A stretch of 64,000 nucleotides of DNA from Cotesia glomerata (Eukaryota; Arthropoda; Insecta; Hymenoptera; Braconidae), in assembly GCF_020080835.1 (NCBI RefSeq), contig NC_058163.1:18007904-18071903 (forward strand), written 5' to 3'. A program made the translations under genes and the position numbers. The notes under the pieces are model-generated. The model had not been told where the DNA came from. It did not search any database and was given only the letters and a program-made list of their open reading frames with translations. Every line of letters begins with the position of its first letter. Position 1 is the first letter of the stretch. Below are positions 21,181 through 31,324 of the stretch, in pieces.

Positions 21181-24100
21181 ACTATCTCGTCCTACAAAAA
21201 TAATCTCCTTTAGTCTCGAAACAACACCTTCCTCGAATTATACAATACCACCTCGTATGAAAATGGTAATAGCAATACCTATCCTAGATTTCGAGAAAAG
21301 CGAGGGATACCTCCCTCGAATGGACCTTCCAGACGGAGTGCTTGGAGGCGAAGCAGTCGTTAGAGTAGAGGACGGATATGCTACGTGTATGGTTATCAAT
21401 CTTAACTCGAATTCAGTTGACATAGAAATCGGGCCCCAAACACTCGAAGAGTTTGAGTTCGATAATCCTAGTTCAGACGGCGAGGAGTCCGATGACCCGG
21501 TGATAGAAAATTCCAGTCGTATAGTTAATCCGGAAGAACGTATCAAGTCGATACTTCAGAAAATTCCTCTAAATCATCTAAACGAGGATGAAAGAGAGCA
21601 AGTCCAAACTCTCATTCGAAACAATCATGATGTTTTCCATCTCCCCGGAGATAAGCTAGGCCGTTCTAAAAATTTCACCTGCCGGATAGAAACTATCACC
21701 AATGAACCGGTGAGAATAAAGCAATACCGATTTCCCCCAGAACATCGGGAAGAAATCGCCAGGCAGGTTGAAAATCTCGAAAAACAGGGGATTATAAGAA
21801 AATCCAATTCTCCGTACAATTCACCATTGTGGATTGTACCCAAAAAATCTAATGATCCTTCTATAAAGAAATATAGAATGGTCATCGACTTTAGACAATT
21901 AAATAAAATAACCAGAGGGGATGCCTATCCTCTCCCTCTAATTATCGATATTTTAGACCAATTAGGTGACGCAAATTTCTTCAGCGTCTTTGATCTGGCC
22001 ATGGGATTCCACCAGGTCCCAATGCATCCCGCAGATGCGCCAAAAACGGCATTTTCTACGCCAGATGGTCACTGGGAATATTGTTGTATGCCCTTTGGTC
22101 TAGAATGTGCCCCGTCTATCTTTCAGCGAATGATGGACTCCACGCTAAGTGGGTTAAAAGGCACAGAACTTTTTATTTATATAGACGATTTAGTTAGTTA
22201 CGGCAAAACCCTACAAGAGCATGGGGTAAGAGTCCAACGACTCTTTAATCGGTTAAGAGAAGCAGGTCTCACGCTTCAACCCGAAAAATGTAAATTTCTC
22301 TGTCCAGAAGTAGATTATCTAGGTCACGTAATAACGAAAGAAGGCATAAGACCAGATCCAAAGAAAGTTTCATCTCTTAAAAATGCCTCACGACCTAGAA
22401 ATCATACTGAAGCCAGGAAATTCATGGGACTTGCAAATTATTATCGAAGATTCATACAAAATTTTGCCGAAAGGGCTAAGCCCATAACGGACCTTACGCG
22501 AAAAACTAAACCTTTCGTATGGACTAAGGAAGCACAATTGGCATTTAATGATATCAAAAATGCTCTCTGTGAAGACTCTTTCTTAAAATACCCAGATTTT
22601 AACAAACCCTTCATCCTAGCAGTCAGCGCGTCAGACTCGGGAATATCCGGAATTCTCAGTCAAGCAACGACAGTGGGGGATGACGACTTAGAAGGAAACG
22701 GAGAGAAAATAGTGTCATGTGTTTCGCGAGTCTTTCACGACACAGAAACTCGATACACAGACGTAGAAAAACAATGTCTCGCGGTAATATACGCAATACA
22801 ACAATTCCGACCGTACCTTCAAAAACATTTTACTTTAATTACTAGTAGTCCTTGTATCACCTGGTTAAGAGATAGCGTAACCGTCACCGAAAGACAAGCT
22901 AAATGGCGCTCCAAACTGAGTAGATACAAATTTAATGTCGTAGTCCGCCACAAAATCACGGAACAATACGCGGAAGGGCTTTCTTATAACCCGGAAGGAC
23001 GCCTAGAACTTCTAGAACATCCGGGCAATAATATCACTGAGAATCATTCGGTAGCATTACCAATCTCTGCTTTAGAAAAAACAAAAAAATCGAGTAAAAA
23101 GCTCTCCGACGAAGAAGCGATTCAGTTAGTCAAACGCCCTGGTCGCCCCCTCGGGTCTAAAAATAGGCCAAGAGTCAGTAGCGCTCCAGAAGTAAGAGAA
23201 ACAATTGCCTCTCGTCTTAGAAAAAGAGAATTAGGTAAGACGCGAGTACCACCAAAAATAAATTATCGCGAAACCGGCAGACTTGTTATAAACTCAGAAG
23301 ATCCTGACTCACAAGAAACTGCAAACGAAGATCAGGGAGACGATGAAGTCTTCTTACCATCCTCCAACCCAGGACCATCTACGAACGATCCAACTCCAGA
23401 CGGGGGACAAGAGGGGGACGATGAAGCAGAGAAAGATGATGAAACCGAAAAAGAAAAAGAAGCCACCATCCTACCTAAGCGACAACGAACAACGCAAGAA
23501 TTAATAAAAAAATTTGATGAGTTACTTCAAAGACGGCCTCCAGAGGAAAACACCTACCGGGAGCGAGCTCTAGAAAAGATCCGTCAAAAAGAAGCAATAT
23601 TCAACTACACTCCTCGAGAGTTAGCCGAAATGAAACGGACGAGCTCGGAGACCGCAAAAACCATTCGTCAATTGTTAAGCAAACTTCCATCTCTCTGGCG
23701 AAGTGAAGAAGATTCGTCAAACAATGATACTGCAACCGAAATTAATGAGGACGAATTTCTGAGAGACAACAGCGACCAGTCCGAAGAAGAATCGAGCAAC
23801 GTCAGTCCAGAAGAAACCGAAAGAATCGAAGACCTCAACGAAACAGAGCCTTCAACTTTAGCCGACAAAATAAATATAGGAAATAAAAATAATTTAACCC
23901 CTCAAAACGTAAATCAATCTCGATTCGCGGGATATTTAGGAGACGGTCCGGAACCCCGAACTCCAATTTTCGGAAGAGTTCTCATTCCTGATGAATTAGC
24001 GGCCATGGGAATTCGTTACGACCATGCGAGCGGCCAAATCGTAGACGAAAACGGTAAGGGAATAAACGACACGGCCGAAACCGAATTGGCCGACCTAGAT

Positions 24101-24454
24101 AACACCCTTATCGAATCAGAAGAGGGACGACTAAGCGAAAAATCGTCAAATATAAATAAATTAACAAATTCACAAAATAATATTGACCATAAAAATAAAT
24201 CGCGCAATAATTTGGAAAATTCTAGTGACCCGGATAAATCCGACGACAGACCGACTACAAGCGGGAATAAAACAGTGGGGGATGATGTAGGGAACCATCG
24301 ATTCAGCCCATCCTTCATCACCTACGACCCACCAACATTCGAAGAAGCAGAAGATCTTTTCGCTGAAAGACATCATCGAGCAAAATTGTCGTCACCCTCG
24401 AGTTCCGATGAAAATATACCGCCGAAGGGTCCTGACATCAAAATAAAATTTTCA

Positions 24455-24860
24455 ATTAGTCGTGATGGGCTCACTTATGCTCGAGATCACTTAGTGCATT
24501 TTCTAGCAACTGATTGTGAGATAATAAAACCAGTAGCAAAATTACTCCGCGATTTAAAATTTATAAATGCCGATGACCTCCATGCATCGAAACCTTCAAA
24601 GGGAGATGTATTCGTCACCAAATTAGGTCGTTGTAAAATCTTCACGGTATTCTTAAAAACAAAACATTTTGAAAAATTAGATCCAATTGACTTAATCGAA
24701 GGATTAAGAAATCTTCGTCAATCAATGCATAAACATGATATTCATTCATTTCGCTGCGCAAAACAAGGGGACGAATTCGACGAACTAGATATCAAAGCAT
24801 ATTTACTACAAGAGTTAAGAGATTGTCCGATAACGATTACTTTGTGCGAAGGGAACGTCA
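24455..24860 (+). other. Macro-like domain in pol
   Basis: A segment of ~130 residues between the acidic linker and integrase. It starts DHLVHFLATDCEIIKPVAKL, continues GDVFVTKLGRCKIFTVFLKT and LIEGLRNLRQSMHKHDIHSF, then CAKQGDEFDELDIKAYL and ends CPITITLCEG. This run of strands and helices follows the layout of the TARG1/OARD1 branch of macro domains, including a lysine after the third strand and an aspartate in the loop corresponding to the catalytic pair of that family. Assignment is by eye and remains inference. Confidence 0.5.
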
Positions 24861-25970
24861 CGGTACCAGACGAATCCCTCCGAACAAAAATAATCGAAGA
24901 AAATCATAACAGCTTAATAGGAGGGCATAAAGGTGTAGTAAAGACATATTGGCGTATTCGCGAGAGATATTACTGGCCAGGAATGAAAGATACAATTTAT
25001 AATTACATCCGAGCCTGCGAAATTTGCCAGAAAAATAAACTCACGCGAATAAAGACGAAACAGCCTATGTCTATTACAGATACACCCTTTGAGCCTTTCG
25101 AAAAAATTAGCATAGACACTGTGGGACCTCTACCCATGACTCCCGATGGAAATGTACACATCCTAACGATCCAAGATAATTTTTCCAAGGCAGCTGCGGC
25201 AGTTCCTCTCCCCGATATCAGAGCAGTCACTGTTGCAGATGCTTTATTAAATCACTATATCGCTCTTTACGGGTGCCCTCGAGTAATTCTATCAGACAAG
25301 GGCACCTCATTTACCAGCAAACTAATACAACAACTTGCTAGAGCATTAAAAATCAAAGGATAACAACCTCGTCCTATTATCCTCAATCGAACGGATCTTT
25401 AGAAAGATCTCACCAACCCTTAGTCGATTACCTTCGTGCCTATGTAGATAAATTTAATAACTGGGATCGGTATATCCCAATGGCAATGCTAAATTATAAC
25501 ACTACCGTTCATACAACCACGAAATTTACACCTTACGAAATTTTGTACGGAAGAAAAGCTCGTAGCCCAACTCAATTCCCGGATTTCAGTAAAATAGAAT
25601 CGTATAACGATTATTTAGCAGATTTAATTAGTCGAATATCCGAAATTCAAAGAATATCCGCAGAAAATTCAGCTCGAGCAAAACTTGAATCGAAAGTCCG
25701 ATTCGACAAACATATTCACCCGGCAAAATTTAATGTAGGAGATTTTGTATACACGTTGAAAGAACCTAGAAAAAATAAATTAGACCTTTATTATACCGGT
25801 CCATATGAAATAATTGAAATAAATGAAATGGGAAATTTAATAATAGAGAAAGAAAACGGGAAACGGAAATTACTCCACCCGAATAAGGCTAAACCAGCCA
25901 GCCGCGAAAAATTTAACTAAAAAGAACCTAAGTCATTTGTTCCAGATATACATATAGAGATCAATCCAAC

Positions 25971-27989
25971 ATGAATATCGTATTACTTCTCCTCCTGGGA
26001 ATCGGATACCTGGCATGGGGCGCAGACGAAGTCAAAATAAAACCAATGGAGACAAATCCAGGTCTCCTGTACGATCCATTCAGGAAAATTCATCTAATAC
26101 GAGAAGAATGGCAAATAATCAGCTCAATTAACATCAAAAAACTAATAACTCTCTATCCAAACCTGAATGAAAATATATGGGAGGCTTATAGGATATGTTC
26201 TCCAAAATTCAATCACTCGTCCTGTATGTCGTATCTAAGGCTCAACACGCACCGGGAAATATATACCGAAATTGAACAAGCAAAACACCGGCTAAGACAG
26301 TTCCTCGAAGATCCACAACTTGAAAAATTATATCCTCAAAATCGCACAAAAAGAGCACCATGGTTCGGCTTCGTAGGCTCAATTGCACGAAAACTATTCG
26401 GGACCATGGACTACAGCGACAAGGAACATATCTCCAAAGAGCTAGACAAGTTATATCAGGATAATAGAGAACTTGTACACCTATCCCAAAATAACACTCA
26501 CATTATTAAGGGTGAAATCAACGAAATCCTGAAACACGAAACAAACCTAACCAACCGAATCAAAGAATTAGCCAGAACTTCAACATTTCTTCAACAATCA
26601 ATAAATAAACAAGTAACCGACCTACAAAGGATCCAACTATTCTCTATGGTAGGCGATGAAAACATTCACAGGATGACAAACCACCTAAGAACGCTCAACA
26701 ACGCCGAAGAAGCAATAGAAGACGCAAAATGGGGCAAGCTCACTTACCTAACTGTGTCGGCCAAACAATTACACCAAGCAACAGCTGACATAATGAAAAA
26801 ACATCCGACGCTTAACCCACCTCAACCACTGGATCATATGGATATCAACACACTTGCTAAAGTATCCACGATAGAAACAGGAAAAGCAAATGGATATTTC
26901 CTAATAATAATAACAGTACCACTCTTCGACCAAACACCATGGCTAGCATATGAGCTTAAGTCACTTCCGAAACCTGAAATGATCGGAGATAAAATATCAA
27001 CATTAACAATCGAACCAGCATCAAAATATCTCGTGTCAGAGCCGTCGTTTAGTGAATATTACTTCGCTGAACAGGACTACATAAACAAGTGCAAGCCGAT
27101 AGGACCAGACATGGCATGCCCGCCTGATGTCCCGTCTAAAACAACTGAAGGAAATAATGAAGTAGATTGTGAAATGAAATTGCTAATGGACCCACAAAGT
27201 AAAATCTTAAGAGAATGCAACATCAGAATAATCGAGAAATGTAAATTGACTTGGATAAAAATGAATGAGAAAAACACATGGGCATACTCAACGTGTAAAG
27301 AAGAAAACATCCAATGGACATGCCCAGGAACAACAACAGAGAGAAATGTAATCAGTGGAACCGGGTTGTTACACGTTCAACAAGGATGCCAAGTAAGCTG
27401 CAACGGATTTATAATCCGAGGAGTGGCGAAAGAATCGACAAAAATTGATTTCATCATCCCGAGTTTTAACTTATCACTGGAAACATTAAACTCGAGCCTA
27501 AAAATTGACAACGCAGCTATGGACTCATTCACGGAAATTCAAAACCCAGCCAAAATAATCGACGAATTTGAACCTTGGGGCCAAGGACTCGAAGAAAACG
27601 AAAGAAAAATGTCATTAATAGCCCTGGATCACCAAAAAGAGGAATCCAACCGAAAAATAACTATTGGGTCAATATCAGCGATTGGAATAATATCACTTAT
27701 AATAGGAGCGATACTTACACAGAAAACTATCAGCCGACTCCTATCCAGACGTCGCCAGTACAGGAACCAAGACAAAGAAGATGAAAAAGCAATCGTAATC
27801 AAATTAGAAACAATCGAAGAAAAGCCAAATCCGCCAGAAAGAAGCGAATCGACCTCAGGTGAACCCAATAACAGCGATGGAAGAAGCTCTACCACAAAAC
27901 AAGCAACTCCCGAAGATCCTGAAAAAATCGTCGAAACACCAAAGAAGGCAAAAACATTCCGATTAAAGGACTACAAATCACCATTTTAA
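25971..27989 (+). CDS. env: Envelope glycoprotein, errantivirus type
   Basis: A 672-residue open frame starting at an ATG 51 bases after the pol stop. An N-terminal hydrophobic signal (residues 2-17) is followed by a surface subunit, a basic cleavage site RTKR at about 125-128 and a hydrophobic glycine/phenylalanine stretch just after it like a fusion peptide. There is a helical region at 165-240, a cysteine-rich domain (about 370-490), a membrane segment near 564-585 and an ~87-residue acidic cytoplasmic tail. Several N-glycosylation sequons are present. The layout is that of insect errantivirus Env, related to baculovirus F proteins. It is probably made from a spliced RNA. No stop or frame break is seen, so the protein may still be made. 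Confidence 0.88.
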   Translation: MNIVLLLLLGIGYLAWGADEVKIKPMETNPGLLYDPFRKIHLIREEWQIISSINIKKLITLYPNLNENIWEAYRICSPKFNHSSCMSYLRLNTHREIYTEIEQAKHRLRQFLEDPQLEKLYPQNRTKRAPWFGFVGSIARKLFGTMDYSDKEHISKELDKLYQDNRELVHLSQNNTHIIKGEINEILKHETNLTNRIKELARTSTFLQQSINKQVTDLQRIQLFSMVGDENIHRMTNHLRTLNNAEEAIEDAKWGKLTYLTVSAKQLHQATADIMKKHPTLNPPQPLDHMDINTLAKVSTIETGKANGYFLIIITVPLFDQTPWLAYELKSLPKPEMIGDKISTLTIEPASKYLVSEPSFSEYYFAEQDYINKCKPIGPDMACPPDVPSKTTEGNNEVDCEMKLLMDPQSKILRECNIRIIEKCKLTWIKMNEKNTWAYSTCKEENIQWTCPGTTTERNVISGTGLLHVQQGCQVSCNGFIIRGVAKESTKIDFIIPSFNLSLETLNSSLKIDNAAMDSFTEIQNPAKIIDEFEPWGQGLEENERKMSLIALDHQKEESNRKITIGSISAIGIISLIIGAILTQKTISRLLSRRRQYRNQDKEDEKAIVIKLETIEEKPNPPERSESTSGEPNNSDGRSSTTKQATPEDPEKIVETPKKAKTFRLKDYKSPF

Positions 27990-28109
27990 GAATTCAATTT
28001 CATTTCAACATCGTTCAAGCTAAAATTTATAATTTTTTTTATATAAACTGATGGCTCTTTTGCGGAAAAATAACAAATAACTTAAATAGAAATTTTTTTT
28101 TCCCCTTTG

Positions 28110-28142
<33 letters not shown>

Positions 28143-29637
28143 TATTAAGTAATAGGTTTTAACAAAAATTGCCAAAAACGAGCCAACAGTTTATATCCAT
28201 GAATTTTAAGAAAACTCTCCCTTAAATATAATTTTTTTTCCACATATAGTAGAAGTAGACGTTTTCGTCTACCATAGGGTACTAAAGGTACAATGAAAAC
28301 GAGTAAATTTATCAAAATTATGAAAAAGTTTTGCTGCTTATTGACTCACAAGACCGAAAATAAGATTACCCTCGGCCTTGAGGGGACGAGTGGGAGCAGC
28401 GCAAAACATAAAATTTTTGTCCTTCTAGAAATATATAATTTCAAATTCGTAAAACTTTTCTCTTCATTATACATTATTGTCAGTTATATGTTATAATCCT
28501 TATGTCACTTCTTTATACAGTATATAATTGTAATAATAATATTTAAATATAATTCTTATATTTTATCAATATATTTAAATTAATAAATAACAATCAATAA
28601 TTTACACGTTGAGCTAACGTCACCATATAAAATTTTTCCGAACTATAAAATCCGCTGGAATTAAAGCAATTTATTATAAATATCAATATTTAATTGATAC
28701 GGATAAAATAAGAAAGAGAACAAGAAGAGTCATCTAGTGTTAATTATAACGGGATACTAAGTCAACAGGAGTAGCTTACCGACGCCCGCTTCATCGCGAC
28801 TGCCTCTCGACAAACCACGCCCACAGCTGTGTTACGACATGAGTACACATATAATACACGTATACACATATATTTACAAACACGCTTCTCTCTCTCACAC
28901 TCTTCTAAAATAAACCTACATTTTTCTCACTACCTAAACCCAATTTATCTAACTAAATTACTTTAGTAAACTATTTTATTAATCAATTATTAAATTACCT
29001 TTAAACTCTACTTACCTTCTTTTTTTTTCTCCTCTTCTTCTTCCCCGTCTTACCTATTAAGTAGGATTATAAAAAAAAAGGGGGGGGGAGAAAGTATGAG
29101 AAACAAAATTGAAGAATGAAAAAAAAAAAAAAAAAAATTTTTGTCTTTATTTTTTTTTCCTCAAAAACAAAAAAAAAAACATTTTTTTTATATGTAAGAG
29201 AAATTTTTCTCGTCTTTATGAAAAGAAGACGCGTTCGGCTCTCGGCGGAAGCAATAACACCCAATATGTCTGGCCTGCAACAAAAGAGAAAAGAACAATT
29301 TAGAAATAAAATTATCCTCTTAAATAATAACCATGAACCATATCGTAACATACCTCTACCCCCTGGTGACCAAACCATTAAAGATAGCCTCGAGCAAGGC
29401 GATCCTTAATCGATCAATATCCTCGTGGTTAGGAGCGAACACCTCCGCGACCATCGCGAGGTCCTGGAAACCGAAAAAGACGACCGCCTCCACCACCTCA
29501 GGAGGCAGAGAGCCAAACAGGGTCACCAGACATGAAGCCAAAAATAAGGCTTCTCGCGGATGGACAGGACGCGCCAACCCCATCAAGAGTCGAACCGCCC
29601 TTCTCAAATCCTAAAAGAAAAGTTTTTTTTTTATATA

Positions 29638-29678
<41 letters not shown>

Positions 29679-30169
29679 TTTTTTTTTGTAATTTTTATTA
29701 ATTTTAAAATAATGCTTTACTTACCCTCTCCCCGTATACCATTACTGCCATCTGGTACCAAGTACCGTAGCCCTCAAAATTGGTTTCGCATGGATACATT
29801 TTTTTTTTTTCGAACTGAAATAGATCACAGTTTGAAGCACACTAACACTCAACCCGTCTGCGCGAACCCGAGAGGCAAGTGAAACGAGATAAGAAAAATC
29901 ATTTGTCAGCAAAATATGTACAATGTAACACAGTGAAGAATTAAAATTCAAATTAAATTTAATTGCAAGCACTAGATGACTACTGCTGTTACTCTTTTCG
30001 TTATATTAAATATTATTTTATATATAAAATATAATATTATTTATATATTAATTATATTATATATTAAATATTAGGTAAAAAAAAATTATATATTTTTGTA
30101 AGTGACTCTCGCTTATGGAGAAGGTGGCCATAGGAAAACCGAAAAACTATACTAGCTTCTCGCTTTTCC
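27990..30169 (+). other. Long 3' region of the LTR element with possible extra ORFs
   Basis: A 2.2-kb stretch between env and the polypurine tract, mostly A/T rich with A-runs near 28115 and 29640. A GC-richer island at 29215-29615 is open in more than one frame: plus-strand 29333-29614 (93 aa) and minus-strand 29356-29607 (83 aa). The minus-strand product has a more protein-like composition. Neither is recognised. Confidence 0.5.
29356..29607 (-). CDS. Uncharacterised antisense ORF in the LTR element
   Basis: 83 codons on the strand opposite to gag-pol-env, in the GC-rich island before the 3' LTR. The predicted protein is rich in alanine, valine and leucine with a balanced residue mix (for example HPREALFLASCLVTLFGSLP), suggesting helices. 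No family is recognised. Overlapping plus-strand frames are also partly open, so coding is unproven. Confidence 0.3.
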   Translation of the reverse strand: MRRAVRLLMGLARPVHPREALFLASCLVTLFGSLPPEVVEAVVFFGFQDLAMVAEVFAPNHEDIDRLRIALLEAIFNGLVTRG

Positions 30170-30176
30170 GGGGGAA
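30168..30176 (+). promoter_or_regulatory. Polypurine tract
   Basis: The purine run GGGGGAA directly before the TGTT of the 3' LTR, the expected place for plus-strand priming. Confidence 0.65.
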
Positions 30177-31220
30177 TGTTATGTCCACCCATATTTTTTT
30201 TTATTTAAATTACCCGCGCAGATGGAAGACTTCTCCATGCGCGAAAGCCACAATAAAATATAAGCTACGTGACTGCTGGTTGACTAGCGGGGACTTCTGC
30301 AATCTCAGCACCGCGAGCTTTTAAAAAAGGCGATCAACAGCCAAATCAACGTCTTTGTTAGTTAATTCGACTTCCGCGTTTAGCTTGACAGGCCCGTGCC
30401 TTGTAAAGTCCCTTGTCTTAATTTGCTCTGCACTTAATTCGAGTTCAGACGCGGTTTCAACCGGCAGGCCACGTATTAGTTATTAGTATCTACTAGTCGG
30501 GTTTCTCAAAGTTCTAATTTGCCCTGCACTTAGGCGAGGACTCGATAAATAGATAAAACCTAGAAAGTCAAATCCCAAAGTCTTAATTTGCCCTGCACTT
30601 AGGCGGGATTTTGACAAGTAAGAAAATCTATAACCGGATTCTCAAAGTTCTAATTTGCTCTGCACTTAGGCGAGAGTTCGGTCAATAAGTATAAAATCAT
30701 TTATTATAATATCTTTTAAAGCTAAATTTGCGCACTTTACCCTACGGTGACTGGAGGACGTTAGCTCAAATAAAATTCATTAATAATAATTTCGATCTAA
30801 TAAAAATTGTGAAAGTGTAGAAGTTTGGTGTTTAATTAAAGAAATCTTGAAAAGTGAAAGCTGTTCCAAATAAATTCATTTCATAAATATAAGAAGCCCT
30901 TAAGATAAGCAGCCCAAATCCATCCACATCCATCCGCTGCAAACACCAACAAAGGGTCCAATCTAGGAAAAGGCACTACGATCAGCCCCGGAATCACGGA
31001 TCCGATCCTAAGAAATAGTTCAACAAGTAGTAAGTACACCTACTCTTTATAAAAATCCGTGCCAGTCTCAAACGAAGGCGTGGTAAATTCGTACTTCGAA
31101 AACGTCCCACATAAATAATTAAAACAACGGAATTAAAACCTCCGTTGCGTATTCTTTAAACTGTTTGTCCAAACCTCCACCGTTTACGCTACCGCTCTAA
31201 AAACGCCCTTGGACATAACA
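30177..31220 (+). repeat. 3' LTR
   Basis: 1044 bp, nearly identical to the 5' LTR, followed by the CCTA duplication and then the rest of the foldback element's right arm. Confidence 0.9.
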
Positions 31221-31324
31221 CCTATCTTCTGTCTCTCTCTTTTAAAAAAACTAAATTCTCGGCCCTAATAATTACTATTATTGTTGTTGTTATTATGATT
31301 ACCAATATTATTTATTTTTATTAT

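Larger units (their letters stand above)
20370..25920 (+). pseudogene. pol: Pol polyprotein with a frame break in integrase
   Basis: Read in the -1 frame relative to gag. Order seen: retropepsin 1 (LLDTGSDLNLL near 20510, AILGNEFF near 20710); retropepsin 2 (FLIDTGGDVCLI near 20905, GILGNNFL near 21110); reverse transcriptase (21700-22400, YIDDL near 22178); RNase H-like domain (22600-23000) lacking two expected aspartates; a long acidic linker with an AT-hook-like RPGRPLGSKNRPR near 23130; a macro-like domain (24455-24855); integrase with an HHCC region near 24900-25030, DTVGP and SDKGTSF. The frame stops at 25363; coding resumes one frame over and continues to 25920 with the last acidic residue of the DDE triad and a C-terminal domain. 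The break separates integrase catalytic residues. Confidence 0.85.
16362..31220 (+). mobile_element. Env-bearing Ty3/Gypsy (errantivirus-like) LTR retrotransposon
   Basis: A 14.9-kb element with 1.05-kb LTRs beginning TGTTATGTCC and ending GGACATAACA, and a 4-bp duplication CCTA at 16358-16361 and 31221-31224. Order: LTR, primer-binding site, gag, pol in the -1 frame, env, long 3' region, polypurine tract, LTR. It sits in the right arm of the hAT-like foldback element. The two LTRs differ by only a few bases, so insertion is recent. Pol has one frame break within integrase, so this copy is not autonomous as read. Length is unusually great for the group because of a long leader, a large pol linker and a 2.2-kb 3' region. 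Confidence 0.92.
14111..31267. mobile_element. hAT-like foldback element, split by an LTR retrotransposon
   Basis: A giant inverted repeat: left arm 14111-15311, right arm 15312-16361 continued at 31221-31267 after the LTR element. Termini are TAGGGCCGAGAATTTAG and its complement. The 8-bp sequence ATAATTAC lies immediately outside both ends (14103-14110 and 31268-31275), a perfect target duplication as expected for hAT. Without the later insertion it is about 2.3 kb. The arms differ by about 100 bp, equal to about three 33-bp units. It has no transposase and would be mobilised in trans. Confidence 0.85.
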
